Below, piece after piece: positions 47,806-56,546 of a DNA stretch of 64,000 nt. Position numbers and translations under genes: made by a program. The notes beneath the pieces were generated by a model that made no database searches, was not told the origin of the DNA, and saw only the letters and a list, made by a program, of their open reading frames with translations. The DNA comes from Methylorubrum sp. B1-46 (GTDB taxonomy: Bacteria; Pseudomonadota; Alphaproteobacteria; Rhizobiales; Beijerinckiaceae): contig NZ_CP088247.1 in NCBI RefSeq assembly GCF_021117295.1, positions 1,751,001 through 1,815,000 on the forward strand, given 5' to 3'. The number at the start of each line of letters is the position of its first letter. The stretch's first letter is position 1.

Positions 47806-48381
47806 GTGACCACCTTCTTCACCGCCGACTTGCATCTGGGCCACGCAACCCTACTGACGAGCGCCGTCGCCCGACCCCGGCCGTTCGCCTCCATCGCGAA
47901 GCATGACGAGGCCCTGATCGTCCGCTGGAACGAGACCGTCCGGAGCAACTCGGACGACGTCTACGTCCTCGGCGATTTCGCCCTGGGGCTCGATGCCGAC
48001 GCCCTGGAGCGCCCGTTCCGGCGCCTGCGCGGCCGCAAGCACCTGATCATCGGCAACCACGACCCGCGCCGCACGCTCCGGCTGCCGTGGTCCTCGCCGC
48101 CGGCGGACCTGCGCCGGATCGCCGTCGACGCCGGCGGCCATCGGTACGACGTCACGCTCTGCCACTACCCGATGCGGGCCTGGAACAGGATCCATCATGG
48201 CGCCCTGCATCTGTACGGGCACACGCACGGCAGCCTGCCCGGGACGCGCCGGTCCTGCGATGTCGGGGTGGACGTCTGGGATTTCCGGCCGGTGACGCTC
48301 GACGAGGTCCTCGACCAGATGGCGCTGAGCGACACCTGGCCGGAGGAACTTGCCCCCGCTATGGCTCCCGGGGAGGCCTGA
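47806..48381 (+). CDS. Metallophosphoesterase (phage type)
   Basis: 191 aa calcineurin-like phosphoesterase: TTFFTADLHLGHA (D-x-H), VYVLGDFALG (GD), LIIGNHDPR (GNHD), VTLCHYPMRAW (H) and HLYGHTHGSLPG (GHxH) give the full two-metal active site. GTG 47806 is chosen because it has GAGG upstream and starts one residue before the conserved core; the frame is open to GTG 47695. Common on phages; target unknown. Confidence 0.88.
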   Translation: MTTFFTADLHLGHATLLTSAVARPRPFASIAKHDEALIVRWNETVRSNSDDVYVLGDFALGLDADALERPFRRLRGRKHLIIGNHDPRRTLRLPWSSPPADLRRIAVDAGGHRYDVTLCHYPMRAWNRIHHGALHLYGHTHGSLPGTRRSCDVGVDVWDFRPVTLDEVLDQMALSDTWPEELAPAMAPGEA

Positions 48382-48826
48382 TCCAACCGGTGCTCGACGG
48401 GTAGCTCACGCCGCCGTTGCATGCCAGGTCCCAGACGGCCCAGCCGATGCGGCCATAGCTGACGTGGCAATGGCCATCGAGGGCCACCCACCGGTTGCCA
48501 TAAACCCTGAGATTGGGCGGTGTCCGCAGAACGACGCCGTGCGAGAATTCGGGGCTGGCGCGAGCGAGGATCTCCCAGACCTCCAAGACCTCCCCGAGGT
48601 CATCGAGGTCGTACCGCTCGGAGAGCGGATGGTCCTCGAACGCGATCCGGCGCAACTGCAGCCGGTCCTCGGATCCCTCGGCGACGCCCTTGTATTCGGG
48701 CGGGAAGACGGCGTGGACCCAGCGCAAGCGCCGGTATCGCGGCCGCGCATCGGCGTCGGCACGGATCTCAGCGACCGTGCGGCCGTGGAAGATGTCGGGC
48801 GTGTGTAGGCAGGGCTCCTGGGCCAT
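48359..48826 (-). CDS. Hypothetical protein, 155 aa
   Basis: Acidic, Trp/Tyr-rich soluble protein (YRRLRWVHAVFPPEYKGVAEG, RYDLDDLGEVLEVWEIL, NRWVALDGHCHVSYGRIGWA). GGAG upstream of the ATG. Converges on and overlaps the phosphoesterase 3' end by 23 nt. No family recognised. Confidence 0.7.
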   Translation of the reverse strand: MAQEPCLHTPDIFHGRTVAEIRADADARPRYRRLRWVHAVFPPEYKGVAEGSEDRLQLRRIAFEDHPLSERYDLDDLGEVLEVWEILARASPEFSHGVVLRTPPNLRVYGNRWVALDGHCHVSYGRIGWAVWDLACNGGVSYPSSTGWIRPPREP

Positions 48827-48970
48827 CGTTGTCTCCGTCCGGCGCCGGTTATTCGGCCATGAACGGTGTGCGTTGGTTGATCGGTCTACAGGATGAGTGG
48901 AGTAGAGTAGAGCCGTCGCCTCGGAGACTGCCGGGAGTCCTACCAGCCCCGCCTGAATCTTTCGTTAAAC

Positions 48971-49006
48971 GACCCTGGCCGCGGGTTAACGGCCGCGGCC
49001 AGGGTC
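48971..49006 (-). terminator. Strong hairpin at operon end
   Basis: Perfect 14-bp arms GACCCTGGCCGCGG (48971-48984) and CCGCGGCCAGGGTC (48993-49006). The right arm overlaps the last bases of the gene ending at 49005, and AACGAA follows on the minus strand. Probable transcription stop for the six-gene minus-strand operon. Confidence 0.65.
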
Positions 49007-49346
49007 ACGCATCGGGAGCCTTCGCCGGCGGCACCGCGACGGCCGCCATCCTCCGTCCCATCTCGGACTGCTGCCACTCCTGCGTCCGCCGGCGGATCCC
49101 CGTCAGGGAGGCATCGAGGTAGGCGCGGGACGAGGAGTAGACGACGGGCTCCGGCCGCCACGCGGCGCCGGCGTTCCGGAGCGCGGCGCGGGGGTCGCCC
49201 CGGCGCCGGGCGGGCGAGACGGCGTTCCGGACCTGCCAGGCCGGCACGCGCAAGGTGGCCGCGATCTGGACCGCGGTCCGGCCGGTGGCCCAGGCGTCGA
49301 GGATCGCCTCGCGGGCGCGCGCCGTGAGGGAGGACGGCCTAGCCAT
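49005..49346 (-). CDS. Small helix-turn-helix protein, 113 aa
   Basis: SSLTARAREAILDAWATGRTAVQIAATLRVPAWQVRNAV is a clear HTH in residues 5-45; the C-terminal part is variable. AGGAGG lies upstream and the ATG overlaps the previous stop by 8 nt. Last gene of the minus-strand operon. Possible DNA-binding or terminase-small-subunit-like role; unproven. Confidence 0.7.
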   Translation of the reverse strand: MARPSSLTARAREAILDAWATGRTAVQIAATLRVPAWQVRNAVSPARRRGDPRAALRNAGAAWRPEPVVYSSSRAYLDASLTGIRRRTQEWQQSEMGRRMAAVAVPPAKAPDA

Positions 49347-49542
49347 CGGTCCGGCCCTCCTCGTGCATGGTGTCGATCCGCTTCGCCAGCTCGCGGAGCT
49401 CGGCCCCCACCGGCGCGAGCGTCCCGACGTCCGCGAGCTCCGATTCCTGCACGGCCTGGCACGCACCCCGGCGGACGGCGGCCGCCTCGGTCGGGGTGAG
49501 GTCGGGAGCGGGCTTCTCACCGGGACGCAGCAGCGCGCGCAT
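49339..49542 (-). CDS. Hypothetical protein, 67 aa
   Basis: MRALLRPGEKPAPDLTPTEA..., a mostly helical small protein with a heptad-like C-terminus (GAELRELAKRIDTMHEEG). GGGAGG upstream; the ATG overlaps the preceding stop (TGATG). Confidence 0.65.
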   Translation of the reverse strand: MRALLRPGEKPAPDLTPTEAAAVRRGACQAVQESELADVGTLAPVGAELRELAKRIDTMHEEGRTDG

Positions 49543-50543
49543 CAAGCGGCCCTCCCGGTGTCGAGCTGCGAGACGATCTCGACGAGCTCGCGGTGCGGGA
49601 TGACGAGCCGGGCCGCCGCCAGCGCCTTGAGCAGGGCCAGGCGGGCGGCGGCGGCGCGGACCTCGTCGGCGGCCGCGGCGCGCTTGCCGGCATGCTCGGC
49701 GCGGTAATGGCGGACGCCCTTCAGGGCGAGCGAGAGCTCCGTCGACTCGATGCCGGCGTGGAGCTGCCACCCCTCCTCCTGGCCAGCCAGCACCTGCTCG
49801 ATCATGTCGAGGTCCACATGCCCCTTGAGGCCGTTCATGCGGAACCACCAGCCAGCGGTCCCGTAATTCATGCCGGCGATCTCGGCGAGCCCGCAGGACG
49901 TGACGCGGATCGTGCCGTCCTCCTGCTCCTCGATGTCGGCGGGCCCGTCCGCGTCCGGCGCCGCCTCGCGGGCCAGCCTGTCGATCTCGTCCGCGTCGGC
50001 GTCAGTCTCGTCGGAGGTGACCACCTCGCCCCGGGGCAGCGGCCGCTCCTCGCCGGCGCGGAGCGGGGTCTCCAGGTGCGGGTCGCGGACGTAGTCGTAG
50101 CGGACCGCCTCGCCGGCAGGCAGCGGCCGCTCCTCACCCGGGGACAGCGACCGCTCCGCCCGGTGGATCGCCGCGTCCAGGTCACGGAGCCGCGCCGACG
50201 TCCTGTCGCCCTCCAGCACGCGGTCGACGAGCACCGTGAAGGACCTGTAGTCGCGGTCGGAGATGCCGGTGAAATCGCCGGCCGCGATGGCTTGGACGAT
50301 CCGCTCGCCCTCAGGGGTGAGCGTCGCGACCGTGCCCAGCCTGGGCGTCTTCCGGACGATCTCGAAGCCTGCATGGTCGAGGTTCGCGAGCAACTCGCCC
50401 GTGATCCCGTCCAGGTCGAACTTGCGGGCGCGGCCGTGGCCCAGGCGTGCCTCGATGACCCCTGCGTCGCGGCCGGTGAAGTAGGCGCGCGTCAAGGCCT
50501 CGGCGATGTCCTTGGTGGCCGGGGTGGTGTCGGGGATGCGCAT
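49542..50543 (-). CDS. Hypothetical element protein, 333 aa
   Basis: N-terminal part (RIPDTTPATKDIAEALTRAYFTGRD, GFEIVRKTPRLGTVATLTPEGERIV) looks like a winged-helix-type region. The acidic middle contains repeated E-E-R-P-L-P motifs (SPGEERPLPAGE, RAGEERPLPRGE), and the C-terminal third is helical. ATG 50543 has AGGA upstream; a GTG at 50618 overlapping the previous stop (GTGA) is an equally coupled alternative adding 25 residues. Function unknown. Confidence 0.65.
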   Translation of the reverse strand: MRIPDTTPATKDIAEALTRAYFTGRDAGVIEARLGHGRARKFDLDGITGELLANLDHAGFEIVRKTPRLGTVATLTPEGERIVQAIAAGDFTGISDRDYRSFTVLVDRVLEGDRTSARLRDLDAAIHRAERSLSPGEERPLPAGEAVRYDYVRDPHLETPLRAGEERPLPRGEVVTSDETDADADEIDRLAREAAPDADGPADIEEQEDGTIRVTSCGLAEIAGMNYGTAGWWFRMNGLKGHVDLDMIEQVLAGQEEGWQLHAGIESTELSLALKGVRHYRAEHAGKRAAAADEVRAAAARLALLKALAAARLVIPHRELVEIVSQLDTGRAA

Positions 50544-50614
50544 TCGAGTGGTCCTGTCGGTTATCGGGCTGCTGCGGGTGCGGCGCCACTCGCCCGGCGC
50601 CGGGGGCCTGTCGG

Positions 50615-51169
50615 TCACCAGGGGATGTGCACGTCGTCGGGGTCCAAGGGCGGCGGGGCCTTATCCAGCTTGTGCGGGAGCTTCTTGCCCATCGGCATGC
50701 GCCTCCGCGGCGCGCCGTCATCGGGCAGTTGGATCGTAGGCCACCCAAGCTGCGGCTTGGGCGGCGGGGGCGGCTGCCAGGCCGGCTTCGCCGTGGCGGG
50801 CTCGGGCTGCTCGGGCGGGCCGTCCTCGACGGGCGCTCGCCTCAGGGCCCCCAGCCGGCTCGGCGCGGGCGCGGCGGCCGCCGGCCCCGGGGCGGGCACC
50901 GGGCGCATCGGCGCCGGGCGGGGCGTGGGGGCCGCCGCGGGCTGCGCCGGGGTGGGGGCGGCCGCCTCCGGGAGCGCGGCGACGACGGCCTCGACGGCCG
51001 CGCGCATGGCGGCGGCGACGAGGGCCTGCTGAGCCATCAGGGTGACGTGCGCCGGGTGCGCCGTGTCGCCCGCGGACGCCGCCAGCGCAAGCTCGCGCGC
51101 CTTCACGAGGCGCTCCCGCAGCGGGGCGCCGACGAGGGCGTCGAGCCCTTCGAGGAGGGGATGGGGCAT
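50615..51169 (-). CDS. Pro/Ala-rich hypothetical protein, 184 aa
   Basis: Helical N-terminal 75 residues (MPHPLLEGLDALVGAPLRERLVKA..., ALVAAAMRAAVEAVVAALPE), then a long Pro/Ala linker and a basic-to-acidic tail ending DDVHIPW. Starts within the stop of the upstream HTH gene (TGATG). Confidence 0.65.
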   Translation of the reverse strand: MPHPLLEGLDALVGAPLRERLVKARELALAASAGDTAHPAHVTLMAQQALVAAAMRAAVEAVVAALPEAAAPTPAQPAAAPTPRPAPMRPVPAPGPAAAAPAPSRLGALRRAPVEDGPPEQPEPATAKPAWQPPPPPKPQLGWPTIQLPDDGAPRRRMPMGKKLPHKLDKAPPPLDPDDVHIPW

Positions 51170-51531
51170 CACGCGGCCTCGCGGAGGAAGGGGAAGGAGA
51201 GCTGCCCGGCCGGGCGGCGGGGGCCGCGGCCGCTGAAGGTCATGCCGTGGCGATGGGCGCGCTGGTGCACGGCGGCGCGCGTGACGCCGAGGCGCTCGCA
51301 GACGTCGCGCACCGTCTCGCGGCCGGCCGCGATGGAGAGGAGGTCCTCGATCCGCACGACTGCGCGGGACGGCATCCGGAGGCCCAGCGCGAGGAGGTGT
51401 CGCTGCACGGTCGAGACAGACCAGCCCTCGCGCTGGGCGATCTGCGCGACGGTGAGGCCCTCGGCGATGTGCCTCTCGCAGCGGGCCCTCGGGATGCGGC
51501 AGGGCGGGCGACCGCCGGGATCCCGGATCAC
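51169..51531 (-). CDS. Double helix-turn-helix DNA-binding protein, 120 aa
   Basis: Two HTH segments: HIAEGLTVAQIAQREGWSVS (about 21-40) and ETVRDVCERLGVTRAAVHQR (about 72-91). GTG start overlaps the XRE-gene stop (GTGA). Likely regulator or replication/packaging DNA-binding protein of the element. Confidence 0.75.
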   Translation of the reverse strand: MIRDPGGRPPCRIPRARCERHIAEGLTVAQIAQREGWSVSTVQRHLLALGLRMPSRAVVRIEDLLSIAAGRETVRDVCERLGVTRAAVHQRAHRHGMTFSGRGPRRPAGQLSFPFLREAA

Positions 51532-51740
51532 GACCGCGCCTCCGCGACGAATCGCACGACCCGCTGGACCCCCAGCAGGGCCAGCACCGCCGGGCCCACG
51601 TCCCGCTTGCCGTGCAGGACGTCCGAGAGGTGCTGGGGCGAGACGCCGGCCTCCAGGGCGACGGCATGCTGCGAGCCGCGCTCCGCGACCCTGCTCTTGA
51701 GGCGCTCGATCACCTCCGCCTGTGTGAGCTCCACAACCAC
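51528..51740 (-). CDS. XRE-family (Cro/CI-like) regulator, 70 aa
   Basis: AEVIERLKSRVAERGSQHAV, then ALEAGVSPQHLSDVLHGKRD is a standard XRE helix-turn-helix. GTG 51740 has GGAGGG 7 nt upstream; the longer frame to 51884 would run through the operator and is rejected. First gene of the six-gene minus-strand operon and probable repressor acting at the 19-bp palindrome 90 bp upstream. Confidence 0.8.
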   Translation of the reverse strand: MVVELTQAEVIERLKSRVAERGSQHAVALEAGVSPQHLSDVLHGKRDVGPAVLALLGVQRVVRFVAEARS

Positions 51741-51830
51741 CCCAGAAACCCTCCGCACCTCGGCTGATAAGATGATGGGGCAGGCCCTCGCGAAATTCCA
51801 GGGCCCGAATGCGGCCTCAAAAAGTATTTG

Positions 51831-51849
51831 AGGTGAACACTGTTCACCT
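51831..51849. promoter_or_regulatory. 19-bp perfect operator palindrome
   Basis: AGGTGAACA-C-TGTTCACCT, 9-bp arms around one central base, in the divergent space between the XRE gene and the gene at 52015. Size and position fit a Cro/CI-type operator autoregulated by the XRE protein (inference). Confidence 0.7.
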
Positions 51850-52014
51850 AAACCAACCTGCCAGCCGCCCATTGCTGCATCCAACAGTGAGGTACGATTT
51901 CAACAACGCTTTCCACCACACCCTGTTGGGGAAATCATGGGGGAAATACGGACGTTGTTCGTGGCGGGCGCTGCCCTATACTCGCAGCGGGTCAGCGGAT
52001 TTGAGGAGGTCGTC

Positions 52015-52914
52015 ATGCCTGAAGGGATCGAGAACGGGGGCGCGGTGGAGCCGGGCTTCGAGGGGCCGCCCGACTATTTCGGGCTGCGGTGGGGGCCGCC
52101 GCGGATCGTGGTCACGCGCCGGGGCGAGCGCCAGCTCTCCCGGGCGACGAACGTCACGCGCGCGTTCGAGCGGGCCTGGAACATCGCGCCCGACGAGTTC
52201 AGCGAGGCGGGCTACGCCTGGGAGAGGGGTAGCGTTCTGTTCTGGGAGCGCCGGGACCTCGACCGCGCCAGCTTGCAGCGCCTGATCGATTCGTTGCCCG
52301 AGCGCGCCGCCCAGGCGCAGGTCGAGGCCGCGCGCCTGGAGCAGGAGCGGCGTGAGAGGCAGGCGCGCGAGCAGGCCGAGCGCGAGGAGCGGGAGCGGGT
52401 CTACATCGAGGCCGCGCGCGTCGCGGCCCGGGTCTCGCTCCGGGAACGGCGCTGGTCCTGGGCCAAGGCGGCCCTGGTCGCGGAGGCGGAGGAGCTCCTC
52501 GCCCGTCCCGATCTCGACCGCTCGGACGCCGTCCGGCTCCTCGATCTCGTCGACCAGGCCGGGCGAAACGTCGCCCGCTCGGAGCAGCGGACCGCCGTCG
52601 CGCACGAGCCCGAGATGGCGCGCGCGGAGGATCCCGAGATCCAGGCGGCCGCGCTGGCGGGCGTCCGGCACGTCACCGGGTTCGACGCCGATTGGGCCTC
52701 GCTCCAGAACGGCGTCGGGTGGAGCAAAGCGACCACGTGCGACGGGCACGTCCTCGCCGGCCTCGACCGGCTCACCGTCGAGCAGACCTCGCACGCCCTG
52801 AGGCTGCTGCGCGTGCACCAGCGCCAGCTCCCGCCGCGCCTGATCCTCGCGCTGTTCGCCCCGCGGGGCCCGGCGCCAGAGCAGGCCACGTTGTCCCTTT
52901 CGCCGGCGGCGTGA
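52015..52914 (+). CDS. Coiled-coil element protein, 299 aa
   Basis: ATG 52015 has GAGGAGG 6 nt upstream, favoured over ATG 51937. N-terminal region (FGLRWGPPRIVVTRRGERQLS), a charged coiled-coil (about 95-130, RLEQERRERQAREQAEREE) and a C-terminal helical domain (GVGWSKATTCDGHVLAGLDR). Divergent from the XRE gene. Unknown function. Confidence 0.7.
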   Translation: MPEGIENGGAVEPGFEGPPDYFGLRWGPPRIVVTRRGERQLSRATNVTRAFERAWNIAPDEFSEAGYAWERGSVLFWERRDLDRASLQRLIDSLPERAAQAQVEAARLEQERRERQAREQAEREERERVYIEAARVAARVSLRERRWSWAKAALVAEAEELLARPDLDRSDAVRLLDLVDQAGRNVARSEQRTAVAHEPEMARAEDPEIQAAALAGVRHVTGFDADWASLQNGVGWSKATTCDGHVLAGLDRLTVEQTSHALRLLRVHQRQLPPRLILALFAPRGPAPEQATLSLSPAA

Positions 52915-52949
52915 TCATCGAGGGCGGCCACAGCCACAGGATCAGTCCA

Positions 52950-53537
52950 ATGCGCCTCCTCGCCGTCCTCTCCGCCGCGCTCCGCGCCGTCGTCCTCGTG
53001 CCCGTCCTCGTCTGGGAGGCGGGCCGGTGGATCCTCCGCTCGGTCGCCCGGCCGGATCCCGTGCTGCCCGCGATCGCTACCGCCGCTGATTACCTCGACG
53101 CGAGCGCGGCGGCCGCCCCCGCCGCGGCCCCGGCCGTGCCGCATGTCGGCGGCTCGCGCGCGCTGCATCCCACGGGCATCGCGCTCGTCATGCACGCCCG
53201 GCACCTCACCGGCGACAGCCCGGCCGTGGACGTGGCCGCGCTCCCGGATGAGGTCCAGGTCTGGCTCGCGAGCCTCGGGCGCGACGAGCTAGCGGTCCTG
53301 GCCAAGGCCATGCCGCACGAGGCCCAGGCCTTCGCCGGGGGCGGGGCCGACCTGCCCGGCCTGCCGCCGCTGCGTGCGGACGCGGCGCAGGAATCCGTGA
53401 CGCGTCCCGAGTGTGACGCGTCCGACGAGGAGGCGGAGCCGGCCTACGTCTGGCCCTACCGGGACCAGCGCGGGGACGCGGCGATGCGGGACCTGCTCGC
53501 GCACGTGGAGAGGCAGCACCGCCGCCGGGTCGCCTGA
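52950..53537 (+). CDS. Membrane-anchored hypothetical protein, 195 aa
   Basis: N-terminal hydrophobic segment (MRLLAVLSAALRAVVLVPVL) followed by an Ala-rich, then acidic soluble part (WPYRDQRGDAAMRDLLAHVE). AGGA before the ATG; 35 nt after the previous gene, likely one operon; a terminator-like hairpin follows. Confidence 0.65.
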   Translation: MRLLAVLSAALRAVVLVPVLVWEAGRWILRSVARPDPVLPAIATAADYLDASAAAAPAAAPAVPHVGGSRALHPTGIALVMHARHLTGDSPAVDVAALPDEVQVWLASLGRDELAVLAKAMPHEAQAFAGGGADLPGLPPLRADAAQESVTRPECDASDEEAEPAYVWPYRDQRGDAAMRDLLAHVERQHRRRVA

Positions 53538-53564
53538 GCCCCCGCACATCCTCCGGACGTAAAC

Positions 53565-53592
53565 GGGCCCGCCGGAACCTGCCGGCGGGCCC
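53565..53592 (+). terminator. Terminator-like hairpin
   Basis: GGGCCCGCCGG (53565-53575)/CCGGCGGGCCC (53582-53592), loop AACCTG, then TCTCTTTG. 27 nt after the stop at 53537. Confidence 0.7.
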
Positions 53593-53661
53593 TCTCTTTG
53601 GGATGGTCCCTTGCCCTGTGCGGCCCCGCTGCGTCCTCGCGAGGCCGACCTGCGTCCCCTG

Positions 53662-53970
53662 TCAGGCCGCGGCCCGGCGCCGGAGCCCGAGGAGCTGGCC
53701 CTCCGCCCGGCAGGCTCGGGCGCGCTGCGCCTGGACCTCGGCCTCCAACTCCCGGATCCGGGCGATCAGGGCGCGCTCGTTCGCCTGCGACCGCAGGAGG
53801 CGCTGGCCCAGGGCGTGGACGGCCTGCTCCGCCGCGGCGTCCGCCCGGGCCCAAGCCTGCTGCTCGCGCGCCTGCCGGAGGGCGCCGTCGACGGCCAGCA
53901 GGGCTGCGCCCAGCCCCGCGCCGATCTCGCCCGTCGCTGCGCGTGCGTGCCCCGCCATGTCCGCCTCCAT
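53662..53970 (-). CDS. Small helical/coiled-coil protein, 102 aa
   Basis: Almost wholly helical, Ala-rich with heptads in the second half (ANERALIARIRELEAEVQAQ). No membrane segment. Weak GAGA upstream of the ATG. Unknown; likely element-borne. Confidence 0.6.
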   Translation of the reverse strand: MEADMAGHARAATGEIGAGLGAALLAVDGALRQAREQQAWARADAAAEQAVHALGQRLLRSQANERALIARIRELEAEVQAQRARACRAEGQLLGLRRRAAA

Positions 53971-54243
53971 CCGTCTCTCGCCCCCATAGATTCAGGTCGC
54001 GGACGTCTCCGCAACGGCGGCCTGTGCGTAGGGCCAACGATCTCCTGGCCCCTGTGGAAAACCGGGCCGGAGGCGCGACGCGTCACGTCCTTGGAAAAGC
54101 GTTGCCTGCCTGTGGATCTCCGTTGCCGCGCGTAGGAGTAACGGGGGGAGAGCCAGGGCCCCGAAAAAGTCGCCCTCGGACGCGGCTCGCCGGGTGCAGG
54201 GGTCTGAGGCACCCTGCCGGGCACGGCTTTCAGGATCACCGTC

Positions 54244-54525
54244 GTGACAGAGCCGGTCGGCCGGGACGAGCTCACGCCCGTCGACCTGCAGGTCGCGCTC
54301 GTGGACAGCATCAACGACTTGGCGCCCTACACGCTGCGCGGCATCGGGATGCGCAAGGCCAAGCCTGGGGCGCAGCAGCCAGCCGCCGAGGTCGACGTCC
54401 TGCCATTCAGATCGAAGAGATGGAAGGTCGAGAACGGGTCAGGTGTTCGCATGCCGCCGGTTCGGCTATGCGCCATCAGCAGACCTTCGCCCTCGTGCGG
54501 CGGCAGGTCCGCTGTTGCTTCGTAA
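54244..54525 (+). CDS. Truncated hypothetical protein running into a dispersed repeat
   Basis: GTG start with AGGA upstream. The first about 55 residues (TPVDLQVALVDSINDLAPYT, LRGIGMRKAKPGAQQ) look like real coding sequence. From about 54410 the frame enters the dispersed repeat at 54420-54487 and the remaining residues look arbitrary. Probably a gene cut by a rearrangement. Confidence 0.4.
   Translation: MTEPVGRDELTPVDLQVALVDSINDLAPYTLRGIGMRKAKPGAQQPAAEVDVLPFRSKRWKVENGSGVRMPPVRLCAISRPSPSCGGRSAVAS
54420..54487 (+). repeat. Dispersed repeat, uninterrupted copy
   Basis: Contains GGTCAGG-x-GTT-x-GCATGCCG, GGCTATGCGCCATCAGC and flanking GAAGGTC/GACCTTC short inverted ends. The same sequence at 60339-60600 is split by a 191-bp element. 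Confidence 0.75.
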
Positions 54526-54704
54526 GCAGACTTATCTGCGGAAGTGTGGCTTCCAAACGTTCAAACTCGCGGCCGAGCGATGGGCCGGCGACAGCCCCCC
54601 TTGGCGTCTTAGCACTCTGAGCCTTCGCAGCCGATATGGAACTCTCAACGGCGCGCGGCAGAGGCCGCAACGCGCCGTAAGCATATTCCTGGTCTCAAAC
54701 TCCC

Positions 54705-56402
54705 TCAGCCCGTGAGAGCCTGCAGGCTGGTGTTGATCTCGCTGACACCCTGGGCGGCCGTCTGCATGCTAGACGAGATCTCCTGGGTGACGGCGCTTTG
54801 CTCCTCCACCGCCGACGCCACACCGGTCACCGTCTCCCGTACCGACTCAAGCGCTTGTACAATCGAGAGCAGAGCAGCAACTACCTCTTCCGCGATCTCC
54901 TGCATCCCATGGATGTCCTGGGCAATCCGACTCGTCGCCTGCGTCACCTGATTCGACAAGTTCTTCACCTCGCCGGCAACCACGGCAAAGCCGCGCCCGG
55001 CTTCGCCAGCCCGCGCCGCCTCGATCGTTGCATTGAGGGCCAGCAGATTGATCTGCTGCCCAACACCCTGGATGAGTTGCACGACGCCATTCATCGACGC
55101 GGCGGCGTCCTTCAGCTTCGCTGTGGAGCGGTCCGCCACGATGGTCTGATCGTGGATGGCGTCCACCTCGCCGCGCGAGCGAGCCAAGCTCTGGGCGATC
55201 TCGCCAATCGAAGCACTCAGTTCCTCCGCTGCCGAGGCGACGGTCTGCACGTTCATCAGCGTCCGGCCTGAGGCACCGGTCGCCGCGTGCTGAGCCGCCG
55301 TCTTGGCGGTGATGTCAGTCGCGTACTTCACGACCTTGAACGGCTGACCCTCCGCATCGAAGATCGGGTTGTAGCTGGCCTGGATCCAGACGGCTCGTCC
55401 GCCCTTGCCAAGGCGCTTGAACACGCCCGCACGGTACTCACCGCGCCGGAGCGCCTCCCATAGCTGCAGGTACTCCGCTGACTGGGCGTGAGACGGCTCG
55501 ACGAAGGTCCGATGGTGCTGACCACGGACCTCGTCCAGGCGGTAGCCGACGACGCCGAGGAAGTTTTCATTGGCGTCGAGGATCGTGCCGTCCATGTCGA
55601 AGTGGATGACGCCCTGGGACCGGTTAATGGCCGCAATCTGTCCTGCCACATCTGCGCGGCGCAGCCTGTCCTGCGTGACGTCGGTCGCGAACTTCACGAC
55701 CTTGTAGGGCTTACCCTGGCTATCGCAGATTGGATTGTAGATCGCCTGCAGCCAGATCTCCTGTCCGCCCTTGCCGAAGCGCTTGTACTCGGCGCGCTGG
55801 AACTCACCGCGCGCCAGCGCTGCCCAGAAGTCGCGGTAGGCTTGGCTTCCACACTCAGCCGGGTCGACAAACAGGCTGTGGTGCCGGCCCTGGACCTCTC
55901 CTAGGCTGTAGCCCACGGTGCTGAGGAAGTTGGCGTTGGCCGTGAGGATGGTGCCGTCGAGAGCGAACTCGATCGAGGCCCGCGAGCAGCTGATGGCCTG
56001 AAGGACGGCTGCCTGATCGGCGCTGCGCTGCTGCTGCGCAGTGACATCCAGCGAGAGCTGGATGATCTTCGTCACCCGGCCGGCACGGTCGAGGACGGGG
56101 CAGTAGCTGACTTGCAGCCAGACCTCGCTGCCATGTTTGGTGAGGTGCCGTGAGCATGATGTCCGAGCTTCACCCTGAACGACGGCCGCCCAAAGTTTCT
56201 GCTGGTCCCCGCTTCTTGCCTCGTGCGGATCTAAAACGGCTTCGAGCGAGCGGCCATGCAGCTCGTCGAGCGTATAGCCGAGCAGATTGAGATAGCGCGG
56301 GTTGGCGCCTGATACTGTGCCGGCCGGCGTCAACTCCACCATGCCCTGCGCACAGCCTACCGCGTGCAGCACGGCATGATCGCCGCGAGAGAACAGCGAC
56401 AT
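54705..56402 (-). CDS. Soluble methyl-accepting chemotaxis protein with three PAS domains
   Basis: 565 aa without membrane helices. PAS1 about 10-125 ([19 protein letters not shown]), PAS2 about 130-250 ([17 protein letters not shown]), PAS3 about 255-370 ([20 protein letters not shown]), each followed by a PAC-type strand set. The MCP signalling domain (about 375-565) has the hairpin motif [32 protein letters not shown] split around the conserved E-A-A-R-A-G. PAS2 and PAS3 are very similar to each other, pointing to internal duplication. Likely a cytoplasmic redox or energy sensor feeding CheA. Confidence 0.92.
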   Translation of the reverse strand: MSLFSRGDHAVLHAVGCAQGMVELTPAGTVSGANPRYLNLLGYTLDELHGRSLEAVLDPHEARSGDQQKLWAAVVQGEARTSCSRHLTKHGSEVWLQVSYCPVLDRAGRVTKIIQLSLDVTAQQQRSADQAAVLQAISCSRASIEFALDGTILTANANFLSTVGYSLGEVQGRHHSLFVDPAECGSQAYRDFWAALARGEFQRAEYKRFGKGGQEIWLQAIYNPICDSQGKPYKVVKFATDVTQDRLRRADVAGQIAAINRSQGVIHFDMDGTILDANENFLGVVGYRLDEVRGQHHRTFVEPSHAQSAEYLQLWEALRRGEYRAGVFKRLGKGGRAVWIQASYNPIFDAEGQPFKVVKYATDITAKTAAQHAATGASGRTLMNVQTVASAAEELSASIGEIAQSLARSRGEVDAIHDQTIVADRSTAKLKDAAASMNGVVQLIQGVGQQINLLALNATIEAARAGEAGRGFAVVAGEVKNLSNQVTQATSRIAQDIHGMQEIAEEVVAALLSIVQALESVRETVTGVASAVEEQSAVTQEISSSMQTAAQGVSEINTSLQALTG

Positions 56403-56546
56403 GCATCCATCCTAGAAGCGGCGTTTTCGATTGAACCACGCCCCTGTGAGGGACCGGAGCGCCGCTCTGCCGCCAGGCGGTCTGCTGTTGCCTAAGATGG
56501 GCAATCAGGCCCTAAAAGCTCGTTAACCGCTAAATTGATCTTTGAT

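Noticed and set aside
51741..51884. Longer N-terminus for the XRE regulator
   Set aside because: Would pass through the 19-bp operator palindrome; GTG 51740 has a good ribosome-binding site and starts just before the HTH domain.
54022..54120. TGTGGAAAA/TGTGGATCT motifs as DnaA boxes and a possible origin
   Set aside because: Only two or three loose matches, no AT-rich unwinding region and no replication gene next to them.
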